Source of the DNA: an uncultured Saprospiraceae bacterium | Lineage (GTDB): Bacteria > Bacteroidota > Bacteroidia > Chitinophagales > Saprospiraceae | DNA: 46,379 nucleotides | Assembly (NCBI GenBank): GCA_938022165.1 | Contig: CALIEI010000014.1 | Span: forward strand, 1 to 46,379 | Direction: 5' to 3' | Shown here: one piece after another, positions 23,467 through 31,237 of the stretch | Position numbering within the stretch: the first letter of the stretch is position 1 | How the letters are laid out: each line of letters starts with the position of its first letter | The notes under the pieces: model-generated | Told to the model about the DNA's origin: nothing | Database searches by the model: none | What the model saw: the letters and a program-made list of their open reading frames with translations, nothing else | Translations under genes and position numbers: made by a program

Positions 23467-26367
23467 ATGAGAAATAATAACTTCGATCTGTTTGAGAATC
23501 GACACATTGGCCCTAATGCAACTTCTACCAAAGAAATGTTAGAGGCTATCAAGGTGAAATCAGTAAATGCCCTTATCAAGGCTACTATTCCCAATCAACT
23601 TTTGCTTAAGGAAGAAATGAATATTCCGAATGCAGTATCAGAGTACGATTACCTTCAAGAGCTTAAGTCAATAGCTGCTAAAAACAAGGTTTTTAAATCA
23701 TACATTGGCCAAGGGTACTCGGAGACCATCACTCCAAATGTGATCGCTAGAAATGTATTTCACAACCCGGGATGGTACACTCAATACACTCCTTATCAAG
23801 CGGAGATAGCACAGGGAAGATTGGAAGCCCTTTTGAATTTTCAAACTATGGTCAGTGAGCTGACCGGTTTGCCAATTGCAAATGCTTCATTGTTAGATGA
23901 AGGGACAGCTGCGGGTGAGGCTATGATGATGTTTTACAATCAGAAAAACAAGAGAAACAAAGGTGAGGATATTCAAAATGAATTCTTTGTCGACCAACAT
24001 GTCTATGAGCAAAATAAAGAAGTGATTCTGACTAGAGCTGAACCATTAAATATTAAAGTGGTTTTTGGGGACTGGAATAATTTTACGCCAAGCGATAAGA
24101 CCTTTGGAGTGCTCCTGCAATATCCAAATGCACAAGGAGAGATCGAAGACTATAAAAAACTAGTAGCGAAATGTGAAAAGCATAAAATCTATATCACTGT
24201 TGCAGCTGATCTATTGAGTTTGGCATTGATAAGACCTCCAGGCGAGTGGGGTGCAGATGCAGTGGTAGGAAATACACAAAGATTTGGTGTGCCGATGGGC
24301 TATGGTGGTCCTCATGCTGCTTACTTCGCAACTAAAGATTCTTTTAAAAGAATGATTCCAGGAAGAATCATAGGGGTGTCTGTAGATGCAGATGAAAATA
24401 TGGCATTGCGCATGGCGCTGCAAACTCGTGAGCAACATATAAGACGTGAAAAAGCGACATCAAACATTTGTACTGCACAGGCATTGCTTGCCATCATGGC
24501 GAGTATGTATGGCGTATATCATGGTAAGGAAGGTGTAGTTAGAATTGCAACTAAAATAAATCATCTAGCGCAACACTTAGCTGAAGGATTGAAAGGAATG
24601 AAATATGATGTCCTAAGTGAAAATTATTTTGACACTATTTCTATCAAAGTTGGAAAGAAAGATTTTGCCAATATCAAAAAGAAAGCGCTAAAAGCAAAAG
24701 TTAATTTCTTCTATGCTAAAGATGAAGTTAGAGTGTCAATAGGAGAGACACATAATGAATCTGATATAGCTGAATTGTTAGAAGTATTCAATAAGAAAAA
24801 AAGGAAGGTAGCTAGCAACGGAAAACATGTGGCTAGCAGAAAAATAAAAGTCGCTAAGAAGCTTTTGCGAAAGTCTGATTTCATGACACATGAAGTATTT
24901 AGTTCCTATCGAACGGAGACTAAAATGATGCGTTATATCAAACGACTAGAAAATAAAGACCTTTCTTTGGTGCATAGTATGATTGCCTTAGGTTCTTGTA
25001 CTATGAAGCTCAATGCAGCCACTCAATTGATGCCAGTAAGTTGGGATGAATTTGCAAATATTCATCCATTCGCGCCAGCTAATCAAACTAAAGGTTACGC
25101 TCAAATTTTTGAGGAGCTAGAACAATATTTATGTGAAGTAACTGGATTTACAGCTTGCTCTCTTCAGCCTAATTCAGGTGCTCAAGGCGAGTACACGGGT
25201 CTAATGACGATACGTGCTTATCATGAAGCTAATGGAGACTATCACCGTGACATTGCTTTGATACCTTCTTCTGCGCATGGTACCAATCCTGCAAGTGCTG
25301 TAATGGCGGGCATGAAAGTAGTCGTTGTAGAATGTGATGAAAACGGAAATATTGACATAGCTGACTTAAAAGCTAAGGCAAAACAATACAAAGATACTTT
25401 GAGTGCATTGATGGTAACATATCCATCTACTCACGGAGTTTTTGAAACGGAAATAAAGAAAATATGTAAGACTATCCATGATTATGGTGGTCGTGTATAT
25501 ATGGATGGTGCTAACATGAATGCTCAAGTTGGTTTGACTAATCCAGGAATTATAGGAGCAGATGTTTGTCATCTGAACTTACATAAAACTTTTGCTATTC
25601 CACATGGAGGAGGAGGACCTGGTATGGGCCCCATATGTGTGAATGATAGTCTTGCTCCATATCTACCTGCTCATAAATATGCGAAAACAGGAGGAAAGAA
25701 AGGTATCAAAGCTGTCTCCTCAGCTCCATGGGGATCTGCGAGTATACTTTTGATTTCTTATGCTTATATAAGATTATTAGGAAAAGCTGGTTTGAAGCGC
25801 TCCACGGAAATAGCAATCTTAAACTCTAATTATATCAGAGTGAATTTAGAATCTCACTATAGCGTTCTTTATGTAGGAGAGAAGGGAATGGCTGCCCACG
25901 AGTTAATTTTAGACTTGCGCCCATTCAAGGCTTTTGTAAGTGCAGAGGATGTTGCTAAGAGATTGATAGATTATGGATTTCATGCACCTACCTTATCTTT
26001 CCCAGTAGCGGGTACTATTATGATAGAGCCTACAGAAAGTGAAAGTAAGGATGAACTAGATAGATTCTGTGAGGCGATGATTAATATACGTCAAGAAATA
26101 GATGAAATAGCAAGAGGTGAGTTCGACAAAGAAAATAATGTCCTTCACAATGCACCACATACACTCGAAAGAATTACTGCGGATGTATGGGACTTTCCAT
26201 ATACCAGAGAAAAAGCGTCTTACCCAATTCCATATTTAAGAAAAGGGTATAAATTTTGGCCAGCTAGCGCTAGGGTAAATAATGCTTTTGGTGATAGAAA
26301 TTTAATATGTACTTGTCCTTCTGTTGATTCTTATAGAGAAGTAGAAACGGCAGCGCTTTCAATGTAA
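23467..26367 (+). CDS. gcvP: Glycine dehydrogenase (decarboxylating), P-protein of the glycine cleavage system
   Basis: A 966-residue single-chain P-protein that decarboxylates glycine with pyridoxal phosphate and passes the aminomethyl group to lipoylated GcvH. FENRHIGPN opens the first half, YIGQGYSETITPNVIARNVFHNPGWYTQYTPYQAEIAQGRLEALLNFQ is family-typical, and the PLP lysine lies in LNLHKTFAIPHGGGGPG (about residue 707). Both homologous halves are present, so it is the fused form and not the GcvPA/GcvPB pair. An upstream in-frame ATG at 23425 adds 14 residues; the later start fits the family and the -7 box. gcvH and gcvT are not nearby. hldD follows after 37 nt. Confidence 0.96.
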   Translation: MRNNNFDLFENRHIGPNATSTKEMLEAIKVKSVNALIKATIPNQLLLKEEMNIPNAVSEYDYLQELKSIAAKNKVFKSYIGQGYSETITPNVIARNVFHNPGWYTQYTPYQAEIAQGRLEALLNFQTMVSELTGLPIANASLLDEGTAAGEAMMMFYNQKNKRNKGEDIQNEFFVDQHVYEQNKEVILTRAEPLNIKVVFGDWNNFTPSDKTFGVLLQYPNAQGEIEDYKKLVAKCEKHKIYITVAADLLSLALIRPPGEWGADAVVGNTQRFGVPMGYGGPHAAYFATKDSFKRMIPGRIIGVSVDADENMALRMALQTREQHIRREKATSNICTAQALLAIMASMYGVYHGKEGVVRIATKINHLAQHLAEGLKGMKYDVLSENYFDTISIKVGKKDFANIKKKALKAKVNFFYAKDEVRVSIGETHNESDIAELLEVFNKKKRKVASNGKHVASRKIKVAKKLLRKSDFMTHEVFSSYRTETKMMRYIKRLENKDLSLVHSMIALGSCTMKLNAATQLMPVSWDEFANIHPFAPANQTKGYAQIFEELEQYLCEVTGFTACSLQPNSGAQGEYTGLMTIRAYHEANGDYHRDIALIPSSAHGTNPASAVMAGMKVVVVECDENGNIDIADLKAKAKQYKDTLSALMVTYPSTHGVFETEIKKICKTIHDYGGRVYMDGANMNAQVGLTNPGIIGADVCHLNLHKTFAIPHGGGGPGMGPICVNDSLAPYLPAHKYAKTGGKKGIKAVSSAPWGSASILLISYAYIRLLGKAGLKRSTEIAILNSNYIRVNLESHYSVLYVGEKGMAAHELILDLRPFKAFVSAEDVAKRLIDYGFHAPTLSFPVAGTIMIEPTESESKDELDRFCEAMINIRQEIDEIARGEFDKENNVLHNAPHTLERITADVWDFPYTREKASYPIPYLRKGYKFWPASARVNNAFGDRNLICTCPSVDSYREVETAALSM

Positions 26368-26404
26368 TTTAATTTTAATCAATGTATTTTAATCAGTAGA
26401 CACA

Positions 26405-27367
26405 ATGATAGTTGTAACCGGTGCTTTGGGCTTTATAGGATCATGTATGGTCAAGGTGCTTAATGATGCAAATATCGAGGTAGTTGCTGTTGACGATTTT
26501 TACAAAGATAAAAAAGACCCCAATCTAGAGAATAAGCAGATCAGAGAATGGACTCATAGAGATATATTCCTCCCTTGGTTTGAAATGCAGTATGCAAAAA
26601 TAGATGCTGTTTTTCATCTAGGTGCTCGAACGGATACGGCTGAACAGGATACTAAAATCTTTGATGAACTAAACGTTGAATACAGCAAAAGGATCTGGAG
26701 TATCTGTACTAAACACAATATTCCATTGGTCTATGCTTCAAGTGCTGCTACCTACGGTTTAGGAGAGCATGGGTATAAGGATGATCATGATGTACTAGAC
26801 CAACTATCTCCATTGAATCCATATGGTGATTCAAAGAATGAATTTGATAAATGGGCTCTAAATCAGGAAAAGTCGCCTCCGTTTTGGGCTGGCCTTAAAT
26901 TTTTTAATGTATACGGTCCAAACGAATACCACAAGAAAAGAATGGCTTCAGTAATTTTTCATACTTACAAGCAAGTATGCGCTACAGGAACTATGAAGTT
27001 ATTTCGTTCGCATAGAGAGGACTTTAAAGATGGCGAACAAAAAAGAGATTTCATTTATGTCAAAGATGTGGTGCAGGTCTGTAAGTGGCTTATGGATAAT
27101 AAACCTGACAATGGACTATACAACCTTGGCACTGGAGAGGCTCGAACCTTTTATGACCTAGCAGCCAATACATTTAAGGCGATGGATAAGAAAGTAGATA
27201 TCAGCTTTATTGATACCCCTCAAGATATTCGTGAAAAATATCAATACTTCACAGAAGCAGATATGAGTAAACTAAGAAATGCTGGGTATAAAAATGATTT
27301 TTATACTTTAGAAGAAGGCGTGGAAGATTACGTTTTAAATTATTTGAAGGGATATAAAATTTGGTGA
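26405..27367 (+). CDS. hldD: ADP-L-glycero-D-manno-heptose 6-epimerase
   Basis: A 320-residue extended SDR epimerase that makes the heptose precursor of lipopolysaccharide. The NAD(P) loop is TGALGFIGS (5-13). Family-typical segments include FHLGARTDTAEQD, YASSAATYG, the catalytic pair Y140/K144 in YGDSKNEFDKW, LKFFNVYGPNEYHK and KRDFIYVKDVV. HldD members are distinguished by the GxxDTxE-like and NEYHKxRMASV motifs seen here. Downstream of gcvP by 37 nt, perhaps cotranscribed, though the functions are unrelated. Confidence 0.93.
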   Translation: MIVVTGALGFIGSCMVKVLNDANIEVVAVDDFYKDKKDPNLENKQIREWTHRDIFLPWFEMQYAKIDAVFHLGARTDTAEQDTKIFDELNVEYSKRIWSICTKHNIPLVYASSAATYGLGEHGYKDDHDVLDQLSPLNPYGDSKNEFDKWALNQEKSPPFWAGLKFFNVYGPNEYHKKRMASVIFHTYKQVCATGTMKLFRSHREDFKDGEQKRDFIYVKDVVQVCKWLMDNKPDNGLYNLGTGEARTFYDLAANTFKAMDKKVDISFIDTPQDIREKYQYFTEADMSKLRNAGYKNDFYTLEEGVEDYVLNYLKGYKIW

Positions 27368-27409
27368 CCTTCTTTCTACGGAACCATTCTCGCTAGAAGG
27401 AGGATCGCT

Positions 27410-27865
27410 TCACTCCATCTTGTTCATATCCATATAGTAAATAAGATACCACTGTTTGCCTAATTTTGAAAACCTTCTTTCCATTCCATAGCCCATTTGT
27501 TTTTCGACAATAAACTCTGATATTAGATTTTCACTGATAACCCTAAACTCCTTTAGATATTCTTGATCGTTGCCCATAAATGGTTTGTGTACTCTCCAAT
27601 TTTCTTTTTCCCAAACAAAATTATTTAATGAATCTTGACTTAAGTCAATTGCCATTGCTGGCATACCTCGCAATGGAAATTGAATATGCTCCATCTGGTA
27701 CATACTATCCTGATGAAAATTCATATAAAAATCCATAAAGTCAATTGGTACAGTGCTATCCTCATCAAATACGGTATTTGTATGCGTAGGGGCTTTCCCA
27801 CTTTTATTACAAGCAAAAAAGGCTAGAAAAACGAGGCAAGTAAAAAACCAATTTATTCTAGACAT
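27410..27865 (-). CDS. Hypothetical lipoprotein, possibly DUF4348-like
   Basis: A 151-residue lipoprotein starting MSRINWFFTCLVFLAFFACNK, with the lipobox cysteine at residue 19. The mature part (MDFYMNFHQDSMYQMEHIQFPLRG..., ending KQWYLIYYMDMNKME) recalls the DUF4348 pattern in which a short F..D..FQ..RI.FPL segment opens each unit, but I cannot confirm membership. The start at 27865 overlaps the end of the phosphopantetheinyl transferase gene by 8 nt, implying translational coupling. A longer frame to 27904 would put residues in front of the signal peptide and is less likely. Role unknown. Confidence 0.65.
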   Translation of the reverse strand: MSRINWFFTCLVFLAFFACNKSGKAPTHTNTVFDEDSTVPIDFMDFYMNFHQDSMYQMEHIQFPLRGMPAMAIDLSQDSLNNFVWEKENWRVHKPFMGNDQEYLKEFRVISENLISEFIVEKQMGYGMERRFSKLGKQWYLIYYMDMNKME

Positions 27866-28505
27866 CGTTTTCCATTTGAGTACTGTAAACCAAGACATAT
27901 TCATTATAACGTTTAAAATGGATTTGGTATCGTGCGAAGAAGTTATCTTTTTTCACAATACCAGTAAAACTACCTTCTTCAGCCTGTAGCGTGAACGGGT
28001 CAATTAGAATATGTTCTTTGAATTCTAATTTCCTTCGACCATAAGATTTATATAGACACTCTTTTGCTCCCCAATAGATGTGCATATGTAAAATTTGATC
28101 TTGATCTAAAGATTCAAATTCAGCACCGTTCATAAATTTGGGTGCGATACGTTCTATTTTTTCTACAATATATTGGATGTCTATACCACAGACAATTGGA
28201 CTAGCAATCACAGCAGCCATATCCTTACTGTGACTCATGGAGATTTGGTGTGTACTATTCTCTAGATAAGGTTTACCAAATTCATCTTTATAAAGCCGCC
28301 CCCTCGTTTCTCTTCCTGACATGAAATGTAAAAGATAACGGCTAGCTAACCATTCTACTTGCACTTTCCCTTTGAGTGTTTTATAACGGTCTAGTTCTTT
28401 ATCGGTCATGTTCAGACGATCAAGAAAAAATGATTTTGATTCTGCTATATTCCAGATACCAAATTCTCCCTTAGGGCTTATATGCTGATGCTTGAATAGA
28501 GGCAT
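27858..28505 (-). CDS. 4'-phosphopantetheinyl transferase, Sfp/HetI superfamily
   Basis: A 215-residue enzyme that would attach the phosphopantetheine arm of CoA to an acyl- or peptidyl-carrier protein. The two superfamily motifs are intact: CGIDIQYI (Mg-binding GID) and WGAKECLYKSYG (WxxKExxxK). It is of the longer Sfp-like type, not the ~120-residue AcpS. The start MPLFKHQHISPKGE at 28505 is preferred over 28532 because a minus-strand TAATTTTG box (28521-28528) lies between them. No polyketide or peptide synthase genes are nearby, so the target is unknown; it may serve the housekeeping ACP if AcpS is absent. Confidence 0.87.
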   Translation of the reverse strand: MPLFKHQHISPKGEFGIWNIAESKSFFLDRLNMTDKELDRYKTLKGKVQVEWLASRYLLHFMSGRETRGRLYKDEFGKPYLENSTHQISMSHSKDMAAVIASPIVCGIDIQYIVEKIERIAPKFMNGAEFESLDQDQILHMHIYWGAKECLYKSYGRRKLEFKEHILIDPFTLQAEEGSFTGIVKKDNFFARYQIHFKRYNEYVLVYSTQMENDV

Positions 28506-28520
28506 GAGATGGGCAATATA

Positions 28521-28528
28521 CAAAATTA
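28521..28528 (-). promoter_or_regulatory. -7 box TAATTTTG upstream of the phosphopantetheinyl transferase gene
   Basis: A minus-strand match to TAnnTTTG, 15 nt before the preferred ATG at 28505. No -33 TTG is seen at standard spacing. Confidence 0.35.
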
Positions 28529-28599
28529 CCAATTTGTAGACTCCCTAATTACCTACTTCCTTTGTGTGAGGACCATGCTAAAGCTTTGATAAATATCCT

Positions 28600-28607
28600 T
28601 AAATTTG
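28600..28607 (+). promoter_or_regulatory. -7 box TAAATTTG upstream of the WD40 gene
   Basis: An exact TAnnTTTG match on the plus strand. It overlaps the first possible TTG start of the WD40 frame (28605), making the later TTG at 28629 the likelier start. TTTG at 28585-28588 is too close for a -33 element. Confidence 0.4.
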
Positions 28608-28628
28608 CCAATTCAAATTGTATATACA

Positions 28629-29546
28629 TTGGCTGTAAAAATTAAGATAGAACATCTACATACCCTTACAGGGCATAATGGTGCTGTGTATCAACTGCAG
28701 AGAATAGACGAAAATTCATTTTTGTCAGCGGGAGGAGATGGCTGGATCGTTAAATGGGACCTGAATAGCGATGATGCGGAACTGGGTAGATTGGTTGCAA
28801 AAACGGATACCCAAATATTTAGCCTCCTAAATGACCCTGTATCTAACTTAATAGTAGCAGGAGATATGCATGGCGAGTTGCACTTTATAGATCTTCAAGG
28901 TAAAGAAGAAGTACGCAGATTTAGCCACCACAAGAAAGGGGTATTTGGTATAAAAAGACACCAAGAGTACATCTACACTTTAGGTGGAGGAGGGATGCTA
29001 AGTAAATGGCAGTCAGAAAAAATTGGGACTGTAGATAGTGTGCAGCTTTCTGATCAGAGTTTGCGCTCTATAGCCATTAGTGACACAACTATCTATATAG
29101 GCTCCAGTGATCGGAATATTTATTTGATCGATACCCTTACGCAAAATAGGATGGATGCGGTTAAATTTGCACATGAGAATTCAGTCTTTTCATTGGCTTT
29201 TGATAGCAGTATGCAGCACCTATTAAGCGGTGGAAGAGATGCCATGTTGAATGTGTGGACAGAAGGTGATGATCTCAATATCTACAAAGGGGTAGCAGCG
29301 CACCTATTTACCATTAATAGTATTAAGATAAACCCTTCAGGTAAAATATTTGCTACGGCCAGCCGTGATAAAACCATAAAAATATGGGATGCCAAATCCT
29401 ATAAGTTATTAAAGGTTATAGAATCTATTCGAGATAAGGGGCATGTAAATTCAGTCAATCATTTATTGTGGCTTTCTGAAAGTATACTTATATCTTGCAG
29501 TGACGACCGAACCATAAAAATATGGGACATAAAATTTAAAGAATGA
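28629..29546 (+). CDS. WD40 repeat protein
   Basis: About 305 residues forming a single beta-propeller of around six or seven WD40 repeats, for example LTGHNGAVYQL...GWIVKWD, LSGGRDAMLNVWTEG, FATASRDKTIKIWD and LISCSDDRTIKIWD. It probably serves as a protein-interaction platform in the cytoplasm; no signal peptide is present. There is no ATG at the start; candidates are TTG at 28605 or 28629, and the promoter position favours the second. Its stop overlaps the dcd start by 4 nt (ATGA), so the two are translationally coupled. This is an unusual partner for a nucleotide-metabolism enzyme. Confidence 0.85.
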   Translation: MAVKIKIEHLHTLTGHNGAVYQLQRIDENSFLSAGGDGWIVKWDLNSDDAELGRLVAKTDTQIFSLLNDPVSNLIVAGDMHGELHFIDLQGKEEVRRFSHHKKGVFGIKRHQEYIYTLGGGGMLSKWQSEKIGTVDSVQLSDQSLRSIAISDTTIYIGSSDRNIYLIDTLTQNRMDAVKFAHENSVFSLAFDSSMQHLLSGGRDAMLNVWTEGDDLNIYKGVAAHLFTINSIKINPSGKIFATASRDKTIKIWDAKSYKLLKVIESIRDKGHVNSVNHLLWLSESILISCSDDRTIKIWDIKFKE

Positions 29547-30079
29547 TCTTTTCAGATATTAAAATAAAAGAAGCAATACTCAATAAAGATATTGTTGTAG
29601 AGCCGTTTCGACCCGAATGTTTGGGAACGAATTCATACGACGTACACCTTGGTGCTAATCTAGCGGTTTATAATGATAGGGTATTGGATGCGAAAAGACA
29701 TAATAAGGTGTCTCATTTCACTATACCAGAAGATGGATTTATCATACAACCCGGTACCTTATACCTTGGTGTGACTGAGGAGTATACAGAAACACATACT
29801 GCCGTCCCCTTTTTAGAAGGAAAATCTAGTGTCGGTAGGCTTGGTATAGATATACATGCGACCGCCGGTAAAGGAGATGTTGGTTTTTGCAATAACTGGA
29901 CGCTTGAGATTTCATGCGTGCAACCCGTGAGAATCTATGCTGGTATGCCTATTGGACAATTGATATACTTTGCAGTCGAAGGCGATATTCACAACTATTA
30001 TAACAAAAAAGCAGGCGCTAAATATAATTCGAAGTCCGAAAAACCTGTCGAAAGCATGATGTGGAAAAACACATTTTAA
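29543..30079 (+). CDS. dcd: dCTP deaminase
   Basis: A 178-residue member of the trimeric dUTPase/dCTP-deaminase superfamily, converting dCTP to dUTP for thymidylate synthesis. Conserved parts are CLGTNSYDVHLGANLAVY near the start, FIIQPGTLYLGVTEEY, the phosphate-binding FLEGKSSVGRLGIDIHATAG and the active-site region GFCNNWTLEI. The length is near that of E. coli Dcd (193) and slightly short at the C-terminus. It could in principle be bifunctional (dCTP deaminase/dUTPase), which motif reading alone does not settle. Coupled to the WD40 gene. Confidence 0.9.
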   Translation: MIFSDIKIKEAILNKDIVVEPFRPECLGTNSYDVHLGANLAVYNDRVLDAKRHNKVSHFTIPEDGFIIQPGTLYLGVTEEYTETHTAVPFLEGKSSVGRLGIDIHATAGKGDVGFCNNWTLEISCVQPVRIYAGMPIGQLIYFAVEGDIHNYYNKKAGAKYNSKSEKPVESMMWKNTF

Positions 30080-30158
30080 TGTCCAAATTTTAAAAATTCT
30101 TACCCTACTTAGCTAAAATCCACCATTTTAATCCAGTTAAGCACCTAATTAATTGAAA

Positions 30159-30196
30159 ACGAATACATATATATATAGTTCGTATTCGTATATTTG
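30159..30196 (+). promoter_or_regulatory. Promoter with overlapping operator-like inverted repeat, SPOR gene
   Basis: ACGAATAC (30159-30166) and GTATTCGT (30182-30189) are perfect 8-bp inverted half-sites 15 bp apart. The right half-site abuts and shares its last T with TATATTTG (30189-30196), a TAnnTTTG box, and the left half-site falls in the -33 position. A dimeric repressor bound here would block the promoter. Confidence 0.5.
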
Positions 30197-30231
30197 AGTT
30201 TTATAGACTCATTTTAAATACATATAGTAAT

Positions 30232-30858
30232 ATGTTAAGAAAAGTAATATGGTTCGCTCTTATCCTTTTTGTAGGATATGTTTGGTTTTCATTCTTGCTG
30301 AAATGCAGTAATACCGGGACTACAGCCGAAAAGATGGCTCAGCTTGATGCTCATGTAGGCGAAGAAGAAGATGTTGTATTTCAAGCAGATGAAGATTCAG
30401 GTGATGATGGATATATCATAAGTAATGAAGATGATACAGAAGATCGAGTAGATGAAGAAATGCTGGCAAACACTAAAGAGAACCCACGAGATGAAGAGGA
30501 TGACCAGAAAGAAGAAGAGGATCTTGTTGAGAAATCTCCAGTTTCAAAAAAGATAACCAAACCCATCTCAAGGAAAGCTATTCGAGAGACATCCTATAGT
30601 AGCGATACTAATATTGGATACTATGTGATCACAGGTTCTTTTTCTGAAGAATCTAATGCAGATAATATGGTAAGTGAGCTAAAGGATATGGGCTATAGTG
30701 GCGCTGAAAAAATTGTTTTTGATTTTTCTCAATACTATTCAGTTATATCTGGTAAATATGATACAGAATCAAGCGCACGTGCAAAGTCATTAGAGCTTAA
30801 AAATAAAAACATCAACGCCTATGTACACAAGATGCGTTCGAAGTTATTTGGGGATTAA
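30232..30858 (+). CDS. Membrane-anchored acidic SPOR-domain protein
   Basis: A 208-residue protein: one N-terminal membrane helix (about 5-22), a strongly acidic low-complexity stretch (about 45-100, rich in E and D), a short basic linker, and a C-terminal SPOR domain (about 125-203: IGYYVITGSFSEESNADNMVSELKDMGYSGAEKIVF...YSVISGKYDTESSARAKSLELK). SPOR domains bind denuded peptidoglycan glycans at division sites, so an envelope or division-site role is likely. It stands alone, preceded by a promoter with an inverted repeat and followed by a strong terminator. Confidence 0.85.
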   Translation: MLRKVIWFALILFVGYVWFSFLLKCSNTGTTAEKMAQLDAHVGEEEDVVFQADEDSGDDGYIISNEDDTEDRVDEEMLANTKENPRDEEDDQKEEEDLVEKSPVSKKITKPISRKAIRETSYSSDTNIGYYVITGSFSEESNADNMVSELKDMGYSGAEKIVFDFSQYYSVISGKYDTESSARAKSLELKNKNINAYVHKMRSKLFGD

Positions 30859-30882
30859 TAGGGTATAGTTCCTATCAAAAAG

Positions 30883-30921
30883 AAAAAGGCCAGCATCTGT
30901 AAAGATGCTGGCCTTTTTTAT
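30883..30921 (+). terminator. Bidirectional terminator between the SPOR and rhodanese genes
   Basis: AAAAAGGCCAGCATC (30883-30897) and GATGCTGGCCTTTTT (30904-30918) pair perfectly over 15 bp around a 6-nt loop, with a T run after it and an A run before it. It serves both convergent genes. Confidence 0.9.
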
Positions 30922-30939
30922 TTCAAGTATTTTATAAGT

Positions 30940-31236
30940 TTAAAACTTCTCTTGCCAAGCTAATACACCACCTTCAAGGTTTCTGACATTTTGAAAACCA
31001 GCCTCCGTTAAAAAATTCTTCGCCATTCCACTTCTTGCGCCACTTCTGCAGTGTACCACAATTTCTTGATCTTTGCGATCATCGTATTCTTCGACTATCT
31101 TATTTATATCACCCAGTGGGCATAATTTTGCGCCTAGATTAAATTCTTCATATTCATGAGGCTCTCTGACATCAATAAATATAAATTCTTCTTTATTGTC
31201 GAGCTTTTTCTTTAGCTCATCTACATTAATATCCAT
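30940..31236 (-). CDS. Single-domain rhodanese
   Basis: A 98-residue rhodanese-like sulfurtransferase. The active-site loop CRSGARS carries the catalytic cysteine C63, the N-terminal IFIDVREPHEYEEF motif is standard and the end NLEGGVLAWQEKF is typical. No signal peptide is present, so it is cytoplasmic. It begins 1 nt after the stop of the sorted surface-protein gene and is very likely on the same transcript, though the two products act in different compartments. Sulfur donor and acceptor are unknown. Confidence 0.9.
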   Translation of the reverse strand: MDINVDELKKKLDNKEEFIFIDVREPHEYEEFNLGAKLCPLGDINKIVEEYDDRKDQEIVVHCRSGARSGMAKNFLTEAGFQNVRNLEGGVLAWQEKF

Positions 31237-31237
31237 T

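Noticed and set aside
27368-27400. Possible terminator after hldD (CCTTCT/AGAAGG)
   Set aside because: The stem is only 6 bp with a 21-nt loop and no T run follows.
30381-30566. Serine-rich minus-strand frame inside the SPOR gene
   Set aside because: It is the complement of the GAA/GAT-rich acidic region and has no independent support.
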